Shown one piece after another: positions 26,501-37,408 of a DNA stretch of 64,000 bases (its first letter is position 1; each line of letters begins with the position of its first letter). The notes beneath the pieces were generated by a model, which saw nothing but the letters and a program-made list of their open reading frames with translations, did no database searches and was not told the DNA's origin. The position numbers and the translations under genes are program-made. The stretch is from Acipenser ruthenus (taxonomy: Eukaryota; Chordata; Actinopteri; Acipenseriformes; Acipenseridae). The stretch covers positions 31,090,113 through 31,154,112 of the forward strand of contig NC_081201.1 of NCBI RefSeq assembly GCF_902713425.1, given 5' to 3'.

Positions 26501-29471
26501 ACCAGGTAAGATTGACTGAAATGATTGTGTTAGCCCTACGTACTTCAGGAAAGTTCCTATTTAAACAAAATCTTTGAAAACTATGGGAAGTTTAGATTGG
26601 AATAAAACCTACTTGGAAACAAGTCCTTAATAAGGGACTTCGTATTTAATGAGATAAAGACAGTTAAAGTTGGTGCTGAATTTGAATCCGTTGTTTTCCA
26701 CTTTCAAACCCCCTTGCAAAACATCTATTTCCATGCAGTGCATGGTCTGTCAATGTAAAGAACCACAAGACCATTTGTTTAAAAGTCTTCCTAAACTGTG
26801 ACATTCATTTATCTGCGCTGAAGGTATAATCCGACAAGCCTAAGAAATATGATATTAATCTGCATAGCTCAAACTATCTAATGACAGGCTACACAAGCTG
26901 TTTGCTGGGGAGCTGTCTACTGAAGTATCAAATTACATTAGAGAACTGCATTGGCAAAACAAAATTATATATTAGCACCTGGATTTTGCGAGGTGAACAA
27001 TATCTCTTGTATTGCTGTATCACATTTTAAAACCAACTGCTCCAACAACCCAAAACTGTATGATCATCTTTTGATGCAGTCTTATTTTATTGACTGTAGG
27101 TTGTGCACAAATGAGCAGAGAGTAGCAAACCAACACACATTGATGTGTAAATTCAAGATGCCTTATTTCCACTGCAGACTGGGGCTGGCCGTGGCTGGCC
27201 CTGGCCAAGAAAAACACGTTTCAGGGCTTTTTCCCCCCAAACGTGGCCAACCCCAGAAGTTCTTGCCCTGTGTAAAAAAGTCACTGGGGGATTGTGGGAC
27301 AGTATTGTGCTGTGTTTTTAAAGAAGCCAGTGGCAGTACGATGTTCAGATTTTTAAAAAAACTGCCCGAGCAATAGCTGCTGCAATTGAAAGAACTTTAG
27401 TTGCTATTTTTATTTCCGCACTACATACAATGCCAGACACCCTTCTCAAAATCAAACTGTCAGTCCAGATTGTTAAAAACAATTTTCATTTCTTCATTCT
27501 CCCACATGCCACCACAATGATCTTTTTTGGCCATACTCTTCTCGATAGCCATTGCAGTCGTGAAAAAAGCTTGAAATGTGTCTGTCGGCTTCTTATCCAG
27601 CACACGCTTCTCTGCTAAGTGATGACGTAGTTCCAGCAGTGGAAACGGGCTATAAGATCCTGTGTGGGGTTTTGAGGAGACTAAGCTTTGTGTGCCCACA
27701 GCTGAACTCACCTTTCAAGAATGTAAATAAATACAAAGTCAACAAAGATTGTTTTCTGATTACATACAGAAAGTTAAAAAAGTTTTTAGAAGAATGCAAG
27801 CAAACAGTATGTTACTTTCAAAGATAAAGGAAAAAAAATATTCAAAAAGGATAGCCATACCTAGTGCTCCACAAACAAGCACGTTTAATAATCCTTCAGA
27901 AGTATCCGTGTTTGAATAGCTATATCTATCTCGACTTTCACATGTCTGTTATTAGGTTAAACTTTGCCCATAAGTTCTGGCTCTCCTCTGCTAATCTACA
28001 TCAGTCCCTCCAATCGCATTCATGGTAAACTGTATCATGAGTTGTACTGTTGAATGGGAAACCCCCAAAACAGTATTGTATGAATTGTAATCGGAGATAT
28101 CACACTGGCATGAATCATAAGGGAAGGGACACAGGGCTGTGTTTATAGAGCAAATCACAGAGTGATACGTATTGAATTGCAAAACAATCTGTTTACATGC
28201 CCCTTCTCGAGGTAGCTGTAGTTTCGCCAGGGAGAAGAGTTATTAAAACACACGTCTGTATTGGGTGCAGGGGACCGATAAACTGCCAGAGTCAAGAAAC
28301 TCTCTGCAGCTTCCATGTACTAAAATCATAAAGTGATGAATAAATTCAGTGAAAACAAAGCACAACCCAGTATAATCACACATCTTTTGTAAAGCAGCCT
28401 ACTTTTGGTTCTTACACTTCAAAATCACTTTGTCCAAAATGTCCCAGTTCCACTGCTTTTTGAGTACAGCATGTCAGCTGAGGATGTATCCCCTCCCCCG
28501 CCCCCCCCCCGCCCGCACTTATACATGTTGATCCATGGAGATAATACCTACAGCAGACACGTTAGCGAAAAGACAAATTAAAAGGTTGGCCTACATATTG
28601 CACTATAAACCAGACTGCATAGAAAAGTCTGCATAGGCTAGAATCACATTGGAAGAATTGTGTAACAGCAGATCCTGTATCTATAACTGAATGAAAATGT
28701 TCTACTTCACAAAAAGCCAATCTGTAATTAGTTTAGTGGCTACCATCCAACGTGGTTCCTAGACAGGCTCTATATTTACAATCACAGCAAGTGCTTTACA
28801 GGCAATCCTGAACCTCATCAGACCCTTTTAAAGCCAAGTCAAAAATAAACTAAGGCTACAAGTCATCTTTTAGTCTGCAGTGTACATTGTAATCTTAAAG
28901 TGCAACCGGAGTACAGTGACTTTTTCAATTCCATGTTTAATCTGTAATTGTAACATTCACTTTGTCCTAACTGTATACATTTGTATTAAGTCTGTGCAGA
29001 AAAACAGGCAGTGCTTTATGAAAGGGTATGTAAACTCCTGCCTGCCTTGTTCCTAAGAACAGAAGTATCACACCATTATGTATCTTAACTGGCAAGGCAT
29101 TTTCACTGTACAGCTACTGGACTAGTACAGTTTGCTAAAATTTCTACTACTTGGGTATGAGATGCTAAGGATACTGATTGGCAGGACTAAATATCTAATT
29201 GCATCACTTCCTCCTGGTAATGAAACAGGAACCATCACGTTTAATACAACTGTTTCCTCTGCATTAAAAGGAAATATCACACTATTACGGATAAACCATT
29301 TCTATTACTGTATTTGTGTCTGTGTGTCTCTAATACATATTTAACAACACACGCTCAAGAGAATTGAGAATGTGTTGCTCCATACTTACCTCCGCGCTTT
29401 CGTGGGTTCCTTGAGCTGCTCCTAGCCGACCCCTGTGTGTCCCCACGCTCTCTCCCGACACAACCTCCCAT
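23504..29471 (-). CDS. UBTD1: UBTD1, ubiquitin domain-containing protein 1
   Basis: A small cytosolic ubiquitin-like protein reported to bind E2 enzymes of the UBE2D class and to act in p53/MDM2 control and stress signalling. The spliced product is 230 aa (human 227). Exon 1 (29390-29471) encodes [10 protein letters not shown]; Gly2 with Cys4 is compatible with N-myristoylation and palmitoylation, as in the human MGNCVGRQ start. Exon 2 (24172-24399) carries the ubiquitin-binding helical domain ([21 protein letters not shown], split over [12 protein letters not shown] and [10 protein letters not shown]). Exon 3 (23504-23886) carries the C-terminal ubiquitin-like fold (residues about 150-222: [34 protein letters not shown]). 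Lengths 82+228+383 give exactly 231 codons including TGA. Intron 1 is about 5 kb. The gene is divergent from MMS19 and head-to-tail with RRP12. UBTD2 is the close paralogue; synteny with MMS19 favours UBTD1. Confidence 0.96.
24400..29389 (-). other. UBTD1: UBTD1 intron 1 (5 kb)
   Basis: No coding exon of another gene is seen. Points of note are a C-rich run at about 28492-28515 and a plus-strand TATATAAAA at about 25209-25217. The latter is followed 120 bp later by a good donor (AAG|gtgagc, 25337), which could mark an antisense transcript start. Open frames such as 26951-27376 show no family resemblance. Confidence 0.6.
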
Positions 29472-29964
29472 TGCTGTCAGATACAATGGATCCCCATAGA
29501 TATCCGGGAGGGAAAACCCCTTAGAATGTAGCTGCTTTATATTATCGATGTGTACCAAGCAGACTTATCGTCTCAACATTAATTGTTTTGGAAGTGAATT
29601 CATTGGGTCTAAAGCCTGTCCCCTGCGTGTTATCTCCGAAATAATCTTAAAAGGCTCGTATTACGATTGCTTCTGGGCTCAGTTGTTCAAACTAAAATAC
29701 ACTGTCATTGTTCTTACACTCAAAAAAAAACTCGTTTAAGTTGCGGCGTCGTTAATTCAACATTACCTCCTAGGCGTTTTTACTGTCTAATTTTCCAGTT
29801 AATAGCAGTTTTTGAATTCTTCGCAGTTAACCGTGAAATCGTTAAGATTTGCTTTTTACAATAATATGTTCCACAGACCAAGCCCGACGCGACGCAAAAG
29901 GCAGGTAGATACCAGCTTCCTAGACTCAATTGCACCTACTTGGAGACCAGACTATGCTGATCGC

Positions 29965-30026
<62 letters not shown>
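29472..30026. other. UBTD1 upstream region and TG/TA/CA microsatellite
   Basis: Promoter-side DNA of UBTD1, ending in a symmetrical microsatellite (TG)n(TA)n(CA)n at about 29962-30028. The microsatellite is self-complementary and touches the end of the Tc1-like element at 30027. Confidence 0.6.
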
Positions 30027-30031
<5 letters not shown>

Positions 30032-31290
30032 CCGGTCAAAAGTTTTAGAACACCTCCATTTTTCCAGATTTTATTGAAATTTACGCAGTTTAATGTCTCA
30101 ATGTACTCTGAAATTAAAGCATAGAACAAATAAACAATTGGAGATAAAAAAAGAAATCATGGAATCGTTTTGTTTAACAAAATTTAATCTAAATTTTGGA
30201 CTCATCAAAGTAGCCACCTTTTGCAGATATAACAGCCGAACACACTCGTGGCATTCTTTCTACAATGGAAATCAAATATTGTTCGGAAAGTTCTTCCCAA
30301 CACTGTTGCAGAAGTTCCCACAAATGTGTTGCACTTGTAGGTTGCTTTGCTTTCACCCTTCTGTCCAGTTCATCCCAAACCAGCTCGATGGGGTTTAAGT
30401 CTGGAGACTGTGCTAGCCATTCCATGATTTGAAGCCTACCCTCTTGTTCTTTTCCTCTAAGGTAGTTCTGACATAGCCTGGGGGTATGTTTTGGGTCATT
30501 ATCTTGCTGTAGGATGAACCCCTGACCAACTAGGCGTATACCAGAGGGTATTGCATGGCGCTGCAAAATGCTGTGGTAGCAGTTTTGGTTCAGGGTGCCA
30601 CTCACTGTGCAAGTCGCCAACTCTGGATCCAGCAAAAGAGCCCCAGACCATCACGCTTCCTCCTCCATGTTTGACAGTTGGTGTCACACACCGAGGAACC
30701 ATCCTTTTGCCTACTCGATGGCATACAAAAACCATGCGTGATGAACAGAAGATTTCAAATTTTGATTAATCGGTCCATAAGACCTTCTTCCAGTCTTCAG
30801 TAGTCCACTGGCGGTGCTTCATGGCCCAGGCAAGCCTCTTTTTTCTTATTTTGCCATCTTAGCAATGGCTTTCTTACTACCACTCGACCTGTCAAATGCA
30901 GCTCGAAGTCTTCTCTTCACAGTTGAAACTGAGACTTGCTTACTTCGACCAGTGTTAAGCTGTGCTTGAAGCTGTTGTCCTGTGAGCCGCCTATCACGCA
31001 AGCTGTTGACTCTCAGAAACTTGTCTTCTGATTCTGTTGTGGCTTTGGGTCTGCCAGACCTCTTCCTGTCAGAGTTTCCTCCAGTTTCCAAGTGCCTTTT
31101 GATGGTGTAGGAAACTGTACTCACTGACACCTTGGCTTTCTTTGCAATTTCCCTAAAGGAAAGACCTACACTTTTAAGGGTTATAATGGTCTGTCTGTCT
31201 TCCTTTGTTAATTGCCTTTTTTTCGCCATTATGAGAGCAATATACTACTTCCTGCAGTACAATACTGTCCAAATAATGCTTAAGAGGGTG
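30027..31290 (-). mobile_element. Broken Tc1-like transposon (second family)
   Basis: The left end reads CACTACCGGTCAAAAG, a Tc1 terminal repeat distinct from the element at 6308. On the minus strand, 31229-30846 encodes the DNA-binding half (KKRQLTKEDRQTIITLKSVG, then GRPKATTESEDK). The catalytic half is split between two further frames (30735-30499 with [15 protein letters not shown]; 30635-30189 with [10 protein letters not shown] and NPIELVWDEL). There is at least one frameshift after the AKMAK region, one in-frame stop near the first catalytic Asp, and one more frame change. The right terminal repeat is missing: similarity stops at about 31290, roughly 25-30 bp short of where the end should be. 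It is dead as an autonomous unit. Confidence 0.9.
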
Positions 31291-31628
31291 TAGTAACTAT
31301 AACTGTCCCCTTTGCCTAGTCGGTGCAGACTGGAATACTATTTCGGGCTGTAACTTTCTCTGCCTCCTCTCCGCTCCTGTATCTCTCTCGTGCTCGAGCT
31401 CTCTCTCCAGTCCCTGGCTGCAGTTACAACTCTACCGGGTTTCCGTAAAGCCCACCTATATATTCTCTAATATTCACACTATGTCATTTCTGACTCCCAA
31501 TAAACCCCAGCCGTTTCAAATTCGGCTTCCAGATTTAAATCCCCTTCTCGTTCCTGGTAATAAACGCAAAGCAGTACGCATGCGTAACCGTGCAGCGTTC
31601 TGGGACGGACAGGATGGTATTAAATTTA
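31291..31628. other. Unique segment of the UBTD1-MMS19 intergenic region
   Basis: A slightly more GC-rich, CT-rich stretch without recognisable coding content. The open frame from 31481 runs into the tandem duplication and is not protein-like. Confidence 0.5.
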
Positions 31629-31736
31629 CGTCACGTGACACAAGCCTGAGGCCAATGAGACGAGAGACCACCTTAGTCACGTCACGTGACACAAGCCTGA
31701 GGCCAATGAGACGAGAGACCACCTTAGTCACGTGAC
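31629..31736. repeat. 51-bp tandem duplication with three GTCACGTGAC sites
   Basis: A 51-bp unit starting at 31630 is repeated without visible change at 31681. Each copy begins with the 10-bp palindrome GTCACGTGAC, and a third copy closes the array (31630-31639, 31681-31690, 31727-31736). The core CACGTG with flanking GTC/GAC is the E-box form bound by USF and TFE/MITF factors (CLEAR-like). It lies about 1.35 kb upstream of the MMS19 ATG. Confidence 0.85.
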
Positions 31737-31770
31737 AGATAGGCTCTCTGAGCTTGTGTGCGCAATCAGT

Positions 31771-31772
31771 AT

Positions 31773-31843
<71 letters not shown>

Positions 31844-31846
31844 TTT
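31771..31846. repeat. (ATTT)n microsatellite
   Basis: About 19 units of ATTT, at the boundary of the LINE fragment. Confidence 0.95.
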
Positions 31847-32090
31847 GCATTGAGGGTAGTTTTCCTTGCAGAACCATGCTCAATCTTCCAAAGCCACACA
31901 AGCCCATTTTTGGTCTGTTGATTTCGCACATTTGGATCTCCATTGCCGAAACTAACTGTCCTAATTCTACATAGTTATTGACTTCTTCAAGCTTGATCCC
32001 ACTAAAGTCAATTGCCCGTGGAGTGGTATATTTATTAAACGTGACTTGAGTATTCTTACGGTTCATTTTCAAACCCGCTTTGTTGCTAGC
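31847..32090 (-). mobile_element. Non-LTR retrotransposon (RTE-like) RT fragment
   Basis: The minus-strand translation contains AGLKMNRKNTQV, NKYTTPRAID, KLEEVNNYVELGQLV and FGRLSMVL. This is the characteristic order at the C-terminal end of the reverse-transcriptase domain in RTE-type LINEs (often mis-annotated as craniofacial development protein 2). About 80 residues survive. The fragment stops at the (ATTT)n array on one side and at a Tc1 fragment on the other. The clade assignment is from recalled motifs. Confidence 0.7.
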
Positions 32091-32346
32091 CACGTATAGT
32101 TCTTGTGTTCTTTTTTGTAATGGATTTGTCAGTCACAGATGATGTTTCTCTGTACTTGTTGATTATGCTTCGGATACCACATCTTGAAAATCGAGTGATG
32201 TGAGCTATTTCACTCAGTTTTTTTTCCTTCTTTATGCAAGTCAAGGTTGTTATAATAGTAGAAAACACAAGTGGAGGCTTTGAGTAAATTGTTGAAGCTC
32301 ATAATGCATCAGAGTAAAAAAATGAAACGTCTAAGACTTTTGCACA

Positions 32347-32348
<2 letters not shown>
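32090..32348 (-). mobile_element. Tc1-like fragment (third family), 5' portion
   Basis: On the minus strand the segment starts with a Tc1-type terminal sequence CACTGCTGTGCAAAAGTC, ending at 32348. It then encodes the beginning of a transposase helix-turn-helix region (KLSEIAHITRFSRCG, IRSIINKYRETSSVTDK). It ends abruptly at the LINE fragment, so the catalytic domain is absent. Confidence 0.75.
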
Positions 32349-32516
<168 letters not shown>

Positions 32517-33085
32517 CTGTATGTGTGTATTCGAGGTTACAATGATGTGTTTTGTTCATTAATTAAAAAGCAAATACACCTTGTGCAGTACATAATGTAA
32601 TGATTTCTTAGAAGAATATCTGTGCCTAGCCAGAGGCAAGAGATCACATTATGATGTGAAGGCTCAGATTCTCTTACAATAACACGTTTTCTAATTGTTC
32701 GTTTTTATTCTTTCATTACAAATTTGGTTGATTCGAAATAATTAAATGATTTACTAAAATTAAGTAGATTAGCATAACATTTATCATCATAACCATTCAT
32801 AAAATATTAGACATACTGTAGAAGATTGTTATTTTACTCGAAAACAACCTTTTCCATGTAATAATAAAATACAGTATTACAATATTTCTGTGCTGGTGCT
32901 TCCGAGGGCATATTTATGAAACTCAGTCTTTCTCTCTTTTTTTTAAACTCCCACAGAAAGGTATGTTATGTAAAACCTTGTTGTGACGTTGTCATGTGAT
33001 AGGGGTGTTTTCAGTCCCATTTTGCCTCTTTGAAAGCTTCAACGTCCCACGATTGCGCAGTGCATTGTAGTGGAAGGGCTGCACG
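32517..33085 (+). promoter_or_regulatory. MMS19: MMS19 upstream region
   Basis: About 570 bp without coding content. The last 35 bp before the MMS19 ATG contain a GCGCAGTGCATTGTAGT run (about 33055-33071), which reads ACTACAATGCACTGCGC on the other strand and resembles the ZNF143/THAP11 type of core-promoter site. The transcription start is not resolved. Confidence 0.35.
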
Positions 33086-36000
33086 ATGGTTGGGGACGGA
33101 GCCCTGCTGCTGGGTTTGGTGGAGGAATTTGTAACCGGACTGCAGGATAGTAAGGCCGCTGACACAGCAACAGGTAACGAACGGGTGTCAGTGAGTTCTG
33201 GCTGGACTGCAGCGCATTGTCAGTTTTGTCACGGCTTTAGGTGTTACGTTTTCATTTAGTGTGTGGGTGTGGGTGCGTGCAGGATGCTCCCAAAGTTTGC
33301 TTTCTGGTAAATGCTAGAATGTGCTTTGTAGGGTAGCATCCTTTAGGAACCAGTCGTGCATTAACTAGAACAACAGTTAATTATGCTGTAATATTTAAGT
33401 GTCTATTCCTGTTGCGTAGTGTCAATTCATGACCACACTGTTTTCCGGCACCCTAAAGGCCCGCTGTCGTTGTAATGTAAATATTGGATATGTTGACTGA
33501 CTAACATTACAGTAAGGGAAACCTGTTTATGTACCAGTATTCTACTTGGGGGGTAATTCCAGCGTCCATCACATTTAACATCTGTGTTTAAATGTAAGAC
33601 ATTGACAGTTTGAGCATAAACGGAATCATTTTATTCAAGTACTAGCATCTGTCGTGTGACCGTCCTAAGTTTCACACACGATCATGTGTAAATATAGGCC
33701 ATACAATTACATACAGTATACGTTTTATAGTTGCAGTATTAGTGTAGTTTATTATGTGTTCATTTTCTCTCAATAGGAGTGAAGAAAGGACAGTTTGCCG
33801 TGTTAGAGCTGGTGGAAGCATTGGGGTAAGGAACAGTTTGAAAAACAAAATGCTGACTGTACATATACAAGTTAAGAAACAAGAACGGTTACAATTCTTT
33901 ATTGTAAATATTTACAAATGACATTATATTTAAATTTACACTCATTGTACGAGTTTACATAGCACGATTGTCCTGCTTTATTTGTTTTGAAAATAGATAT
34001 GGTGCATTATATCTAACCATGCACTGTTAATGATCTATGGTATTTCATATTGTGATGTTCAGGCTGCGCACCACTGACACTAATCCTAAGTAAACGACCT
34101 TTAGAATCATGTGTTTTCCAGAGCCAGTACTGTGTGTTATTCATGCTCTTGTTTTCTTGTAGTGTAGCCATTGTCACTCTTCCTCCACACCCCTCCTTGA
34201 TTAAAATGAAAAATCACTGTTGCTTTCTTTTTCTTCCTCTAGGTCAAGTTTAACAAGCTCTGAGCCTCGAACTAGGGGCCGTGGGATCCAGCTCCTCTCC
34301 CAGGTGCTGCAGCAATGCTGTACCAGCCTATCGGAGAAAGAAGGTAGGGCACCAGGGTCACACACAGGCATTCTAGGGCAGAGTCTGATGTAGAAAGCAA
34401 GTCTAAGATTATCACATTGGCAGATCTCAGAAACTATTCAGGGCTGGGTCTGGTGGCGCAGTCAGTGAGTACACCTGGATGGTACAACATCTGTGCTTTC
34501 GAACACGTTCTGGACTAAGCTACTCTTTTCAGAATCTATCAAAGAAGATGTACAGTATTTGTTTTGGATTTATATGTTCATTACCTATAGTGTTGTGATA
34601 TTTGATACCATGCTTTGTATACTTTGGTCGATCATTTTAGTATAGCTGAGATACAGGGCTGGGTGAATTGGCCAGTCTTTGCACACCTGTACTGTAGGTA
34701 CTGTATTTTATTAACTGTGGAAGAAACATTTTCCCTTAACCATTTCAGAGCAGATTGAGCAGGGTCTTGACTGCTGGCAGTTGACTGTTTTACTACCTCA
34801 ACAAGGTAGTTGCAGGGCAAGTGGAATTTTGCAGTTACTGAGCTGCAGAAATGACAGAAACTCACTTCATGGGTATAAAGGCTCAAACAACTCCCTGTAT
34901 CTTTTTCAGTTCAGGTCCTGACAGCTTTTTATGAAAACAGACTAAAGGACCATTATGTGATAACGCCTCATGTCTTGCAGGGGCTCAAGGCCCTGGTGAG
35001 TATGCCTGCAGTATATGATTTCATATTAACTGAAGATTCATTAATCTTCTCCTCTTGAGATGACTGCCTTTCACTCTTAATGCAAAGTAGCTGCTAAAAT
35101 AATGCAGGGAATCAATGTTAGAATAATGTACAACTGTACTAACTTTGAAATGAAATTACACCATCACTTGGCTGAAATGTGTCTCTTGTATAAATCAGAA
35201 ATATTGTTTCAAGTAGAATTGTTAATTGCTCTGCACGCGAAAATGCTAAATAAGGAATGTCTTTGTGCTGCAGACTCTGTGCCCTGTGTTGCCCACTGGA
35301 CTGGCCATCTCTATCTTGAAGTCTCTGTTTCAGGATGTCCATGTGCAGGTGACAATTCACATGTGTTACCATCTTGTTATTTGGTCTGGATTTTGTTTGG
35401 TTTCTGAAGCTCATTTGAAGTAGCTGGCTTACATTGTTGTTCTCTCTCAGTCTCTGATGCAGACAGACCGGTCCTGTGTTTACAACATCCTGATCAACTT
35501 GATGGAGTCTCGTGAGGAGGGTGAGGATAAGGAGGGGTGGGGGGAGGATGAGTCAGGAAAATGAAATTATTAATGGTAAAAGCTGCTGAACTGAAACTCA
35601 CTTGTCCTTGCATACACCTTGCAGTTTTATTGTTCCTATGACACAAAAAATACAATTTAAAAAGATGCTTAGTTGATACAAGTCCCAACAATGATTTAAT
35701 GTTTTTATTTTTTTTAATTTTTTTCTTTACTTGTTTTCCAGAGCTAAAGGGTCTGGGTGCAGATTTTGTATTCGGTTTTGTCCAAGCGATAGATGGTGAG
35801 AAGGACCCCAGGAACCTGCTGCTGGCCTTCCAGATTGCCCAAAATATTCTGTACAGGAACTATGAGCTGGGTAAGCCCCTGTAGGTAGCTTTAATCAGGC
35901 CTAAGTTACAGAGAATAAGCAGAGTAAAATATCTTGTAGTTCAAAGCTTTTCAACTTAAAAGCATGTTCTGATCTACCTTAATGATATAACATTGTTACT

Positions 36001-37376
36001 TCTGTCTGTTGCAGGAAGTTTTACAGAGGAGCTGTTTGAAGTGACTTCTTGCTATTTCCCCATTGATTTCAATCCGGTTAGTGGCTCTTCTTTTTACCTA
36101 CATTATGAGGGACCAGCTTGTTTTTCACGTAGCTTCCATGGTTGTGGTGACTAGAGCTGAATCGTCATGTTATGTGTAATAAATATTCTGAATGATTTTG
36201 ATAGCTCTTTCTGTCAGTGGCAATCTGATTGAAACAGGCCCTGATTGTTTTTAGTGTGGTCCCACACTGCCTTCCTTCATTGTATTATTACAAGCAAAGA
36301 AGTGTTAAGTACATTTTTTTGTTTTTTTTTCAGCCTCCAAACGACCCCCATGGAATCAGTCGAGAGGAGCTGATTCTGAGCCTTAGGGCAGTGCTGTCTG
36401 GCACGCCCAGGTTCGCTGAGGTACCTGTGTAACGGGCTATTTTTTGTGTACATGAGAATATGGGGTTAGGGAGGAGTTGTGTACAGAACTGCTGTTGGAT
36501 ATAGTATTAAAATACTAAAGGTTCTCTGGGGGAAGTTCATACTTCTGTATTATGAAAGGCATATGCAAAAATAGTGTGACTGAAGCCTTTATACAGGAGC
36601 TGTCATTGTGGTTTTTCCCTCATGAGTTGTTTATGTTGTGTGTTTTTTTTTGGTTTTTTTTAAACTCTATTTTTGTATTGCTTTGTTTGCTGGCTTCATA
36701 GACAATGGTTAGCACTAATCTAGGTCAACTTGCACTAAAATTGCATTCATAAATCCTACATAACTTTGCCTAACGGTGCACAATCCTTCAAAATCACATT
36801 GAAAACCTACATAACATGCATATAAGTAATTCTGAAAATATATTTAATACATCTTCGAGAATTACAATGAAAGTGTTGATGCCTACCAGTCACACAAATG
36901 CAAAACACTGAATTTTCAATTCTGTTACTTTTGGTTTGGAAGTTGTATGGAAGCATGTTATGAATACGTACATGCATGTTATATTGGTTTTCAAAGTGAT
37001 AGTAAAGGATTAAAGTATGTATGTTAGTTTTACAGTGTTATGCAGCCTTTATTATGATGTTATGAATGTGTCATGCATGACAGAATGCTACATTGCGTCC
37101 AATTCAAATGAAGCATTAACAATCGACTTGAAACAATATTTTTGATTTAGTAATGGGGCAGTAGTGTGGAGTAATGGTTAGGGCTCTGGACTCTTGACCG
37201 GAGGGTCGTGGGTTCAATCCCAGGTGGGGGACACTGCTGCTGTACCCTTGAGCAAGGTACTTTAACCCAACTGTATAAATGGGTAATTATATGTAAAAAA
37301 AATATGTATGTAAAAATAATGTGATATCTTGTAACAATTGTAAGTTGCCCTGGACAAGGGCGTCTCCTAAGAAATA

Positions 37377-37408
<32 letters not shown>

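Noticed and set aside
26951-27376. 141-codon plus-strand frame in UBTD1 intron 1
   Set aside because: No family resemblance and no supporting splice or poly(A) signals.
31481-31735. 84-codon frame with a repeated peptide
   Set aside because: The peptide repeat is produced by the 51-bp DNA duplication; nothing else suggests a gene.
31629-31736. CRISPR-like repeat array
   Set aside because: Only two full adjacent units with no distinct spacers, in vertebrate DNA; it is a tandem duplication.
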